A stretch of 64,000 nucleotides of DNA from JAGNHS01 sp964609695 (GTDB lineage: Bacteria > Bdellovibrionota > UBA2428), in assembly GCA_964609695.1 (NCBI GenBank), contig CAZSSP010000009.1, positions 1-64,000 on the forward strand, in the 5' to 3' direction. Below are positions 25,148 to 33,465 of the stretch, piece after piece (position 1 is the stretch's first letter; the number at the start of each line of letters is the position of its first letter). The notes below the pieces were generated by a model. It did no database searches. It had not been told where the DNA came from and saw only the letters and a program-made list of their open reading frames with translations. The position numbers and the translations under genes were made by a program.

Positions 25148-27073
25148 TTAAACTTTCACGGCTTTGCCCATAGGGAGAACTCCACCCGAAGACACTTCAG
25201 ATTTTTCGCTGCCGTCTTTGGATTCGCTCGCCTTAGAGCCCGAAGTTGATAAAATCTCTTTTGTAACTTTTTTACCTGCAAATACTGCATCGATATCTTG
25301 AGCATCAATGGTTTCATACTCAAGCAAAGCATCCGCCATGGCATGCAATTTCTCAATATTATCACTAAGAACTTTTTTTGCTTTAGTGTGATTGCGCTCA
25401 ACAATTTCACGAATTTCTTGATCGATAAGCTGCCCAGTTTCAGGACTATAAGTATTATGAGAAACCAGTTCACGCCCTAAAAACACATTGTCGTTTTTGG
25501 ATCCAAAATTTAAAGGCCCAAGGCGCTCACTCATTCCCCACTCAGTCACCATCTTACGAGCTAAGTCTGTAGCTCTTTCAATGTCGTTACTAGCACCAGT
25601 AGTAAAATGCTTGAAAATAATTTCTTCTGCGCAACGACCACCCATCATATAAGCAATAAGGGCTTCTGCTTTTTCCTTAGTTAAAGTGTAACGATCTTCC
25701 GTTGGTAAACTCATCGTGACTCCTAGAGCAGGACCTCTGGGAATAATAGTCACTTTATGAACAGGATCATTTCCAGCCACCAAACGGCCCACCATAGCGT
25801 GTCCCGCTTCATGATAAGCTGTGTGCTTTTTCTCCTCATCGCTAATGACCATACTCTTACGAGCCGATCCCATTGAAACTTTATCTTGAGCTTCTGCAAA
25901 ATCAATTTTTTGAACTTTATCAGAATCTCTTCGAGCTGCATGAATAGCTGATTCATTAACTAAGTTTTCCAAATCAGCTCCCGAATAACCAGGAGTTCCA
26001 CGAGCCACTACTTCTAAATCCACAGATTCATCGATAGGAGTCCTTTTTGTATGAACTTTGAGAATCTCAAGTCGTCCTTTGAGATCAGGTTTGGACACCA
26101 TCACTCTTCTATCAAAACGACCAGGTCTCAAGAGAGCGGGATCGAGAACGTCTGGACGATTTGTAGCGGCTATAATGATAATTCCTTCGGTTCCTTCAAA
26201 ACCATCCATTTCCACCAAAAGTTGATTGAGCGTTTGTTCACGTTCATCGTGACCACCACCCAATCCTGCTCCACGATGTCGACCAACGGCATCGATTTCA
26301 TCGATAAACACCAAACAAGGTGCGGCCTTACGAGCGTTTTCAAAGAGCGATCTCACCCGGCTAGCACCCACACCCACAAACATTTCAACGAAGTCAGAAC
26401 CTGAAATCGAAAAAAACGGAACAGAAGCCTCGCCTGCTACGGCTTTGGCTAATAAAGTTTTTCCAGTTCCAGGAGGACCAATTAAAAGAACACCTTTAGG
26501 AATACGACCACCGAGTCGAGTGAATTTTTTTGGACTCTTTAAAAATTCTACAACTTCTTTGAGATCGTCTTTAGCCTCGTCACAACCCGCCACATCTTTA
26601 AATCGAATTTTACTTTGATTCTCATTAAAAAGTTTTGCACGACTTTGGCCGAAACTTAAAGCTTTATTAGATCCTGACTGAAGCTGGCGCATGAAAAGAT
26701 AAAAAATAAAAAGAATCGCCAAAATAGGTAACCACGACAAAAGCGCCGATTGCCAAAAACTAGCTTTAGCTTCGGGTTCATAATTTGGAATTATACCTTT
26801 TTCATTCAGTAATTTTAGATAAACTTCTGAACGAGTATCGCCAAAGGTTTGAAAATTTCCGCCTTTATTAAAATCAGCAATAAACTTTCCGCGAATTTCG
26901 CTATTTCCTTGAAAAGTCACTTCGGCCACTTTGCCTTCTTTGACTCTCGATATAAATTCGCTAAACGAAATGGAGTTAGGTGCCACTAAATTCTGTTGGC
27001 TCTTACTCACCACCCAAAGGATTACAAAAATCGCCATTACCCAAATCAAAACAAAACGAAAATTCGATTTCAT
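25148..27073 (-). CDS. ftsH: ATP-dependent zinc metalloprotease FtsH
   Basis: 641 residues: two membrane helices flanking a small periplasmic domain (about 7-125), an AAA+ domain with GPPGTGKTLLAKA (about 198), VFIDEIDAVGR (about 253) and the SRH region, and the M41 peptidase with HEAGH (about 420). FtsH is a hexameric inner-membrane protease that degrades misfolded membrane proteins and regulatory proteins. It follows tilS by 12 bases and precedes cdaA, and tilS-ftsH adjacency is widespread in bacteria. Confidence 0.97.
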   Translation of the reverse strand: MKSNFRFVLIWVMAIFVILWVVSKSQQNLVAPNSISFSEFISRVKEGKVAEVTFQGNSEIRGKFIADFNKGGNFQTFGDTRSEVYLKLLNEKGIIPNYEPEAKASFWQSALLSWLPILAILFIFYLFMRQLQSGSNKALSFGQSRAKLFNENQSKIRFKDVAGCDEAKDDLKEVVEFLKSPKKFTRLGGRIPKGVLLIGPPGTGKTLLAKAVAGEASVPFFSISGSDFVEMFVGVGASRVRSLFENARKAAPCLVFIDEIDAVGRHRGAGLGGGHDEREQTLNQLLVEMDGFEGTEGIIIIAATNRPDVLDPALLRPGRFDRRVMVSKPDLKGRLEILKVHTKRTPIDESVDLEVVARGTPGYSGADLENLVNESAIHAARRDSDKVQKIDFAEAQDKVSMGSARKSMVISDEEKKHTAYHEAGHAMVGRLVAGNDPVHKVTIIPRGPALGVTMSLPTEDRYTLTKEKAEALIAYMMGGRCAEEIIFKHFTTGASNDIERATDLARKMVTEWGMSERLGPLNFGSKNDNVFLGRELVSHNTYSPETGQLIDQEIREIVERNHTKAKKVLSDNIEKLHAMADALLEYETIDAQDIDAVFAGKKVTKEILSTSGSKASESKDGSEKSEVSSGGVLPMGKAVKV

Positions 27074-27085
27074 CCTATTAGGATA

Positions 27086-28495
27086 TCATGGGCTTAACTT
27101 AGGACTCAAACGCTCCTCAAAGAAAGAGTCTAAGGCAACACAGCGCCCCACCCCTTGATAAGCGTATTTTTCGAATGGACAAAGACCAATTATGGCAATT
27201 TTCTCTCGAAGATTTTCAGCAGAAACCAACAAAGGCCATTCACGATGAAAGGGCCGTGGAATTTTGGCAGCTTCAAAATATCTACGTAATTCCGTAACTT
27301 CGCTTGATGCAGGTTTTCGAATAACAAAAGAAGAAGGCAATTTATCCCAAATTAAGAAAGTTTCCGAAGAAGACGGCATCATTCCAGAAACTTTAAAATT
27401 AAGCATGATACTAAAATCGTAACTTGTAAATTTCTTGACATCATTAAAATTTAAAAAGCTCCAAGCCATCGATTGCCCTAAAAACACTCTTTGCTGAATT
27501 GTCATCGGAATAGGCTGTCGCCAGGCTTGACCAAAAATATTTTCACGAGAAAAAACAAAGTGATCTGATCGCAACAGAAAAACACCTTTTTCATGCACAA
27601 GTTCTTCGCGATTGAGCAAGGCTTCAACCAAATTAGGAAGAGGAAAAACATCAAGAACTTTCATCCAATGGCGAATCGCCCTTCGCAACAAAGTGCGAGG
27701 CCAAGCTTCAAAAAGTGACAAAGGAAATTGTTCACCCACATTGGCCAGTTGAGATTCCAACCATTGCTCCCATTCTGTTTCTTCTTGGTTCAACCTAAAA
27801 GCTAATCGAGCCATATTGGCAATCGATCCATGTCTCAGATTTTCCAACATTGGAAAGACTTCATTTCTTACGCGATTACGAAGATATTGTCCTCGCTGAT
27901 TGCTGGGGTCTTCAACCCAGGCCACGGTGTTCCTACGCGCGTATTCAAAAATTTCGGCACGTGTGGCAAAGAGCAATGGTTTTTTCCATAAGCCTTCAAT
28001 AGGCTTCATTCCTCGAAGCCCTTGAACTCCGCTCCCTGAAATCACCCTCATCAAAATTGTCTCAGCATTGTCGTCGGCATGATGAGCCGTCACGATAGTT
28101 TTAAATCCAATATTGTTTAACAGAACCTCTAACTCGACTCTTCGCTCTTCGCGAAGTTCATCTTGAGAAAGTCCGTGATCCACCTTGAGCTTCACGCTGT
28201 GAAATGGAATATTAAGACGGGCGGCCAGAACTTCAACCCATAGCGCTTCGCGCTCAGAAGCTTCGCCCCTCTGACAATGATCAACATGAACAATAGCCAA
28301 ATCAAGATTTAAAATTCTCTGAGCTCGACTCATTAAGTGAGCTAAGACAGAAGAATCCACACCGCCTGAGACCGCTAATAAAATTTTCTCGCTGCTTTCA
28401 AATAGCTGATTGTCTCGCGCAAATTTCACAAATCTTTGCAGAAGAGCATCCTGCTCCATTTGCGCAACATTGTCTGTAATTTCAATCAGCGACAT
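27086..28495 (-). CDS. tilS: tRNA(Ile)-lysidine synthase
   Basis: 469 residues with the PP-loop LLAVSGGVDSSVLAHL (about 40-55), VHVDHCQRGEAS, TAHHADDNAETILMRVISGSG (about 135-155) and a C-terminal TilS domain. It makes lysidine at C34 of the AUA-decoding tRNA-Ile in the cytoplasm, which changes both codon and amino-acid identity. The gene overlaps the GYF-protein gene by 14 bases and is followed closely by ftsH. Confidence 0.95.
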   Translation of the reverse strand: MSLIEITDNVAQMEQDALLQRFVKFARDNQLFESSEKILLAVSGGVDSSVLAHLMSRAQRILNLDLAIVHVDHCQRGEASEREALWVEVLAARLNIPFHSVKLKVDHGLSQDELREERRVELEVLLNNIGFKTIVTAHHADDNAETILMRVISGSGVQGLRGMKPIEGLWKKPLLFATRAEIFEYARRNTVAWVEDPSNQRGQYLRNRVRNEVFPMLENLRHGSIANMARLAFRLNQEETEWEQWLESQLANVGEQFPLSLFEAWPRTLLRRAIRHWMKVLDVFPLPNLVEALLNREELVHEKGVFLLRSDHFVFSRENIFGQAWRQPIPMTIQQRVFLGQSMAWSFLNFNDVKKFTSYDFSIMLNFKVSGMMPSSSETFLIWDKLPSSFVIRKPASSEVTELRRYFEAAKIPRPFHREWPLLVSAENLREKIAIIGLCPFEKYAYQGVGRCVALDSFFEERLSPKLSP

Positions 28496-29369
28496 CTTGT
28501 GAATCTTCTACATCATCCTGCTCATCGGCATCAACGTTTTCTTCATCGACCGATTCTGCATCTTCTCCATTAGGTTCGCGAAGGTCTTCATCGCCAGCTT
28601 CTTCGGAAGTGTCTTCATTTCCAGGAGTTTTTCGTCCATTCTTAGTATTTGGAGCACTTTTCTTCCGCCCAGGAATAGCCTCAATAGGATTATCAACAAC
28701 GGCAGAAGCAGCAGAGGGCCCCCTCCAATCCAGCACACGAGGTCGCTCTTGAATTCTTGGGGCCGCTAAAGCTTTGTTTCCAGACGAAGGTCGACGCACA
28801 ATTGAAGGAGAATTTACAATTGGATTTCTGGCGATTCCATCCTGCGCATTAGCGGGCATTCGTTCAATTTTTTCTACAGTTTTATTTTCAGAACCTTCAA
28901 AAATAAATGCTAAAACAATAACTGCAAAAACAATTCCTATTCCATACCGCCAATTTTTCTGAAAATATTCTCCAAATTTTAAAGATATCGAAGACTTTTT
29001 TTCATTCGTATCATTAGAGAGGTTTTCATAATTGATCTTGGTAGAGCTTGTAGTTGAAATAGGATCGCCGCTGGGCTTTTGAACTAAATCTCCCGCTTCG
29101 AGCGATTCTTCGAAAATTCTAGTGACTTCCTCACGCTCTTCCTCGCTCTTTTCGGAGCTCACAATATTATCTTGCTGAATTTCTACAGGCTTAGGCGACA
29201 AACCCAAAACCTGGGCCACGGTCATATAATTAAACTCTTCACGTTCTAAAAGCTCTTCGGTTAATGCAAAGTCTTGCGCTGTCCAATAGGCCTTTTGAAG
29301 TCCCATGCGAATTTCAGGCTCTTCAAAAGGTCCTTCAAATCGACGATTTTTGAGAATATACCAACGCAC
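28482..29369 (-). CDS. GYF_2-like domain membrane protein with acidic disordered tail
   Basis: 295 residues. The first ~60 (MRWYILKNRRFEGPFEEPEIR, then YWTAQDFAL) match the GYF_2 pattern of a small domain that binds proline-rich or membrane partners. A polar linker follows, then one membrane helix (WRYGIGIVFAVIVLAFIF, about 143-160), then a long disordered C-terminal tail that ends in Glu/Asp runs. The topology suggests a cytoplasmic GYF domain tethered to the inner membrane. The partner is unknown. It is the first gene of the tilS-ftsH-cdaA-cdaR transcription unit and overlaps tilS. Confidence 0.65.
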   Translation of the reverse strand: MRWYILKNRRFEGPFEEPEIRMGLQKAYWTAQDFALTEELLEREEFNYMTVAQVLGLSPKPVEIQQDNIVSSEKSEEEREEVTRIFEESLEAGDLVQKPSGDPISTTSSTKINYENLSNDTNEKKSSISLKFGEYFQKNWRYGIGIVFAVIVLAFIFEGSENKTVEKIERMPANAQDGIARNPIVNSPSIVRRPSSGNKALAAPRIQERPRVLDWRGPSAASAVVDNPIEAIPGRKKSAPNTKNGRKTPGNEDTSEEAGDEDLREPNGEDAESVDEENVDADEQDDVEDSQDVAD

Positions 29370-29452
29370 CCTAGTATTGTAGCTTTGCTTATAGTCTTAG
29401 AGTGAACAAATATTTGATTCTTAGAATAACTTTAACGTCAAAAGACTGACCT

Positions 29453-31054
29453 TTAATGAGTGGCTGCCATAGCGCGGAAAATATCAAGACAATCACGGCC
29501 TGGAGCAACCCTAGGACGACCTATTGGGTCTGCCTCTTCAGGACGAATAATATGATCTGATTTTTTAGGAGCTCCATCATTGTCCGCTACTTGAACTTTT
29601 GGCTTAGAATCAGGAGCACTCTTTGTTTCAGCGCCCATAGCATCGCCACCGGTTTGAGATTTAGGACCAGCCGATGCAGTTTCTGGATTACGGATTGGAA
29701 GCAGCGGAGGAGTATAAGGTCTTTCAGCTCTAGCTGGAGCAGAAGACGCAAGTTCAGGCAAAGAATGCACACCACCATTTAGTCCACTCGGAATAGTATT
29801 AAATTCAGGCATTCTCGGTGCCTCAAAGTTTGAAGTCACTGGGGCTCTAAAAGAAGTTTGAGCTGGAATTGGAGCGGCCACAACACTGGCTGGCATCCTA
29901 GATCCCGCTGCAGTTATAGAAGTGTGAGGTGAATTTAGCGACGCACTTGATGGAGTCGTACCAAGATCGCTTACGGCCACTGGTGAAACTGCTGAAGCCG
30001 AAGAAGATACCGTATTAGAAGCTGCTGAAGAATTTGGAGAAACAGCTTGCGATGAAGTCGTCACACTCGAAGGGCGACGAAGCGGAGAAGACCGTAAGTT
30101 TCGATCGACTAATGTTGCCGCCAACGCAATTCCACCCACTCCCACAGCCGAATTTACAACACCCGTATCTGGAGGAGCCATGACGGCATTGTCTTGGCTA
30201 ATTACTGGCGAATTCAATGCGATACTTTGCGTAGGAATTGAATTTCCACTTGGTGAATTTAAATCAATTTTTTTATTTCCACCGCTTTCACTTTTAGAAA
30301 CAGATGCGATTTCAGTGGCATCGTCTTTAGAAACTGGTCGACCATTTAAAGCCTCTTCATCGGAACCATCGGAAGCGACAAAAGAGGATCCCTCAGAAGC
30401 CGCAGAAGCGTCATCAATTTCAGAGTTTGATTTAGATCCCTCGGCGACTAATGTACGTCCAGTTTGCGCATCAATTCTGGAGGAGTTAGCTATTCTTAGT
30501 AAATCCGCATTAATCTTAGACTCGCCAACGATAACTGCCGTCGATAGACCTTTTGATTTTGCAAGATCAACAAATTGTGATTCGGATGGAGAAGGTAATC
30601 CCCAAGCCAAAGAGACATTGTGTTTTATTGAAGCTTTTGTGGCACTATCTCGGTCGGGATTTGCATCAATAATTTTAAACAAATTTTTTGAAAATTCTTC
30701 AATTTTAATTCTACCAGAGGAAAAATTTTCAATTTGCTCTTTAATTTGCTCTTCTTCAATCTTGCTAAACGGGTCTTTATTCACTGGATCCACAATAGTT
30801 TTTAAACTTTCCAAAGTGTCGGGTGAACCCAACAAAAGTCTCCAAATAAAACTATCTGATCTTCGGACATTTGAAATATTAGTAGAAGCTGAACTATTTG
30901 AAGCTTTAAAAGCTCGAGCAGAATCTAAGGCGTAAAGGGATTGAGATGACAAAGCTATAGAGAGGCTTAGAAGCTTTACAGAATTTAGGCAGTTTCGCAA
31001 AAATGCGAAATTTCCCATTCCTAAATTGTGTGTATTCTCAGGCGCCTTATTCAT
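29453..31054 (-). CDS. Ser/Ala/Pro-rich exported hypothetical protein
   Basis: About 533 residues, dominated by low-complexity Ser/Ala/Pro sequence in the second half and a more regular first half (residues ~50-170 after the signal peptide). A signal peptide (NSVKLLSLSIALSSQSLYALDS) is clear. The start is uncertain: ATG 31168, 31054 and 31018 are all in frame and none has a good ribosome binding site; the signal peptide fits 31018 or 31054. No catalytic motif is seen, and a surface or periplasmic structural role is possible. A long open frame on the opposite strand (30180-30935) is a shadow of this composition. Confidence 0.55.
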   Translation of the reverse strand: MNKAPENTHNLGMGNFAFLRNCLNSVKLLSLSIALSSQSLYALDSARAFKASNSSASTNISNVRRSDSFIWRLLLGSPDTLESLKTIVDPVNKDPFSKIEEEQIKEQIENFSSGRIKIEEFSKNLFKIIDANPDRDSATKASIKHNVSLAWGLPSPSESQFVDLAKSKGLSTAVIVGESKINADLLRIANSSRIDAQTGRTLVAEGSKSNSEIDDASAASEGSSFVASDGSDEEALNGRPVSKDDATEIASVSKSESGGNKKIDLNSPSGNSIPTQSIALNSPVISQDNAVMAPPDTGVVNSAVGVGGIALAATLVDRNLRSSPLRRPSSVTTSSQAVSPNSSAASNTVSSSASAVSPVAVSDLGTTPSSASLNSPHTSITAAGSRMPASVVAAPIPAQTSFRAPVTSNFEAPRMPEFNTIPSGLNGGVHSLPELASSAPARAERPYTPPLLPIRNPETASAGPKSQTGGDAMGAETKSAPDSKPKVQVADNDGAPKKSDHIIRPEEADPIGRPRVAPGRDCLDIFRAMAATH

Positions 31055-31217
31055 CAATTTCAAGGGTTTAAAACTTTTACGCTTTAAAAAACCCCATCCC
31101 CCTACGTGTATTATTGCAGCTTTCGTTCCAAAATTGAAAAAATAATTTAATTCAATAAAATCATACACTTAATTAATATTAACACTTTCATTATCCAGCA
31201 CTGTCAAAAAGCCATGT

Positions 31218-31413
31218 TTTGATTGTGCGCTAAGAAACGGGCCTGGAAATCTATGACTACCTTTAAATTCAATGACTAGAGCCTCTTGGGGTGAGCGACG
31301 GGGCAACGCCCCGAGCTTCAGGGGTCGCCCAAGCCGCTCTAGTCATTGAATTTAAAGGTAGTCATAAATTTTAGACGTAATAATCCAGGCCCGTTTCTTA
31401 GCGCACAATCAAA
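31218..31413. repeat. 196-base nested palindrome (giant hairpin)
   Basis: Two perfect inverted repeats are nested: an outer 30-bp pair (31218-31247 with 31384-31413) and an inner 31-bp pair (31252-31282 with 31336-31366). The remaining loop (31283-31335) can fold again through CTTGGG/CCCAAG, GCGAC/GTCGC and GGGGC/GCCCC. The right outer arm includes the last five codons of the decarboxylase gene. No ORF of note lies within it. It may be a non-autonomous repeat element, a very strong transcript end, or a structured RNA. Confidence 0.9.
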
Positions 31414-32822
31414 TTTTGAAGGGATTGGAGGAGATCGTCGACATGGCGTTTTTCCATAAGTCTTTGGCCTGCCACAAATCTAAGAGTGTAGCGCCCCTCA
31501 ACTCTTGTATGACTTAAATAAAATTTTCCAGTGGCATTGAGCGCTTTAATGAACTTTTCATTTTTTTCATCAAGCGCTTCGGGGCTTAATTTTTCATCGT
31601 GCCATCTAAAACAAACTAAATTTAAAGTGGTGGGACAAACAATTTTCCATGACTGATTTTGAGTGATCAATGTTTTTTCGAAATACTGCGCAAATTGAAT
31701 ATGAGTTCTTATGTGCTCTCGAATATTTTCAAGTCCCATAGATCGCATCACAAACCAAAGTTTCAAAGCTCTAAAGCGGCGTCCTAAAGCTAATCCCCAA
31801 TCACGATAGTTCTTCACTTTTTGAGAACTTTGAGCTTTTAAATATTCAGGCAAAATTTCAAGACTTCTCACTAAAATAGAAGGGTCTTTAACAAAATAAG
31901 CAGAGCAATCAAAATGAGTAAAAAACCATTTATGAGGATTAATCACCATACTGTCCACGGCTTCTACTCCACTTAAATAATGGCGCAATTCCGGAAGTAT
32001 AAAAGCTGATCCCGCATACGCAGCATCGACATGAAGCCAAATTTTTTCTTCTTGAGCGATTTGAGCAATTTTAGAAAGATCATCAAAAGCCGTAGTGCTC
32101 GTGGTGCCTAATGCCGCCACAATGGCTGTAGGCTTCATTCCGTTTCGCTTGTCGTCAGCAATCTGCTTTTTTAAAAGCAAAGTGTTCATCGATAAATCCG
32201 ACAGAGTGGGAATTTTTATAAAGTTTTCACGACCAAAGCCCAAAACTTTAGCCGCTTTTTCCACAGAAGAATGGGCCTCTTGAGATGCGTAAATTCTCAT
32301 AGAGGACTGATCATAAAATCCTTTATCATTCACACAAAATTCAGAAGCTTTTTCACGTGCACTCAGTAATGCCAACAAAGTGGATGTCGAAGCGGTATCT
32401 TGAATCACGCCTGACCAATTTTTGGGTAAAGACCAGAGATCTCGAAGCCAATCCATCATTCTTTCTTCTAATTCAGTGGCCGCAGGCGAAGTCTCCCAAC
32501 TCATGCACTGAAGAGACAAAGCGCTCACTAAAATTTCAGCCAACAAGCTTGGATAACTCGAATTCGATGGAAAAAATGCAAAAAACCCCGGATGCTGCCA
32601 ATGAGTCACACCAGGAATAATCATTTGTTCAAAATCTTTAAAAATTTTTGAAAAGTCTTCGCTCGATTCTGGAGCGTTTTGAGGGAGTTTGTTTAAAAGC
32701 GATCCGGCTTCCATCGTGGATTTCACAGGATAAGACTCAATGTTCCTGTAATAATCAGCAATCCAATCGACTATCTTGTGTGCCTCTTTTTGAAACTCAT
32801 CAATATTCATGGGCTCGTTCAT
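31398..32822 (-). CDS. PLP-dependent aromatic/glutamate-type amino acid decarboxylase
   Basis: 474 residues of the group II decarboxylase family. Conserved parts are THWQHPGFFAFFPSNSSYPS near residue 75, the PLP-ring Asp in WLHVDAAYAGSA (about 265) and the Schiff-base lysine in NPHKW (about 298). The length and N-terminus (DEFQKEAHKIVDWIADYY) resemble aromatic-L-amino-acid or tyrosine/tryptophan decarboxylases. Substrate cannot be told from sequence alone. The start overlaps the stop of the small exported-protein gene by one base. The 3' end runs into the nested palindrome. Confidence 0.9.
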   Translation of the reverse strand: MNEPMNIDEFQKEAHKIVDWIADYYRNIESYPVKSTMEAGSLLNKLPQNAPESSEDFSKIFKDFEQMIIPGVTHWQHPGFFAFFPSNSSYPSLLAEILVSALSLQCMSWETSPAATELEERMMDWLRDLWSLPKNWSGVIQDTASTSTLLALLSAREKASEFCVNDKGFYDQSSMRIYASQEAHSSVEKAAKVLGFGRENFIKIPTLSDLSMNTLLLKKQIADDKRNGMKPTAIVAALGTTSTTAFDDLSKIAQIAQEEKIWLHVDAAYAGSAFILPELRHYLSGVEAVDSMVINPHKWFFTHFDCSAYFVKDPSILVRSLEILPEYLKAQSSQKVKNYRDWGLALGRRFRALKLWFVMRSMGLENIREHIRTHIQFAQYFEKTLITQNQSWKIVCPTTLNLVCFRWHDEKLSPEALDEKNEKFIKALNATGKFYLSHTRVEGRYTLRFVAGQRLMEKRHVDDLLQSLQNLIVR

Positions 32823-33409
32823 TAGTACAAGTTTTCAATTTTATCGCGACCCAATCGACGAGCTTTTTCGACTTCTTTCATTCGACTTTGCATAAGCTTT
32901 TCTTCCGATCGTTCTTTGGCTCTTTCAGCGTTAGCTTGTTCCACTATTTTATAAGAATCTTTAAAAAGTTTATCGGCAATTTTGCTCAAGTGATCGTGAA
33001 GCAAAGGGTTGGCACTATCTAAGGCATCTTTAGATTTTGCTCCCGGTTTTTTTTCAGCGTTAAAAACTTGCTCAAATTTACAAAGCTGACCTTTGATAAG
33101 ACGATCGACCGGACTTTCCTCAAAATAAGCAGGCTTTATGTCGAGTAAATGTTGTGAGAGTTCAGAAATAGCAAAAAGATCGGAGACACCCTTGGCATCC
33201 GCGCCTCTTTGACTAGCCATTATCGTAATACTGCTTTCAAAAAAATCTCTGAAACGCTTGGCTTCCGCAAATGCATTGTCGCAGCCACCAGGAAAAGCCA
33301 TCGAGGAAAGCGGCTTATAAACATTTTCATCAATCTCACTGGCGGAAAAGAGCGGCAGCCCTAACGCTAAGCAACAGAGCAATAATGACTTCAATAGGTG
33401 CTTCTTCAT
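32822..33409 (-). CDS. Exported hypothetical protein
   Basis: 195 residues with a clear signal peptide (KKHLLKSLLLCCLALGLPLFSAS). The mature part is helical and charged, with a Lys/Glu/Arg-rich C-terminal coil (AERAKERSEEKLMQSRMKEV). Two cysteines (GGCDNAF and QLCKFE) may be bonded in the periplasm. I do not recognise a family. It is divergent from the DUF4340-cyclophilin gene and overlaps the decarboxylase start by one base, so the two are co-transcribed. Confidence 0.6.
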   Translation of the reverse strand: MKKHLLKSLLLCCLALGLPLFSASEIDENVYKPLSSMAFPGGCDNAFAEAKRFRDFFESSITIMASQRGADAKGVSDLFAISELSQHLLDIKPAYFEESPVDRLIKGQLCKFEQVFNAEKKPGAKSKDALDSANPLLHDHLSKIADKLFKDSYKIVEQANAERAKERSEEKLMQSRMKEVEKARRLGRDKIENLY

Positions 33410-33465
33410 AACAATAGCTTAGCTCGGAGATTGACTTTTATCTATTTCGGAATTTCGATACAAAC

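Noticed and set aside
30180..30935. 251-residue ORF antisense to the Ser/Ala-rich exported protein
   Set aside because: A shadow frame caused by the low-complexity codon composition of the real gene on the other strand; it has no ribosome binding site or known motif.
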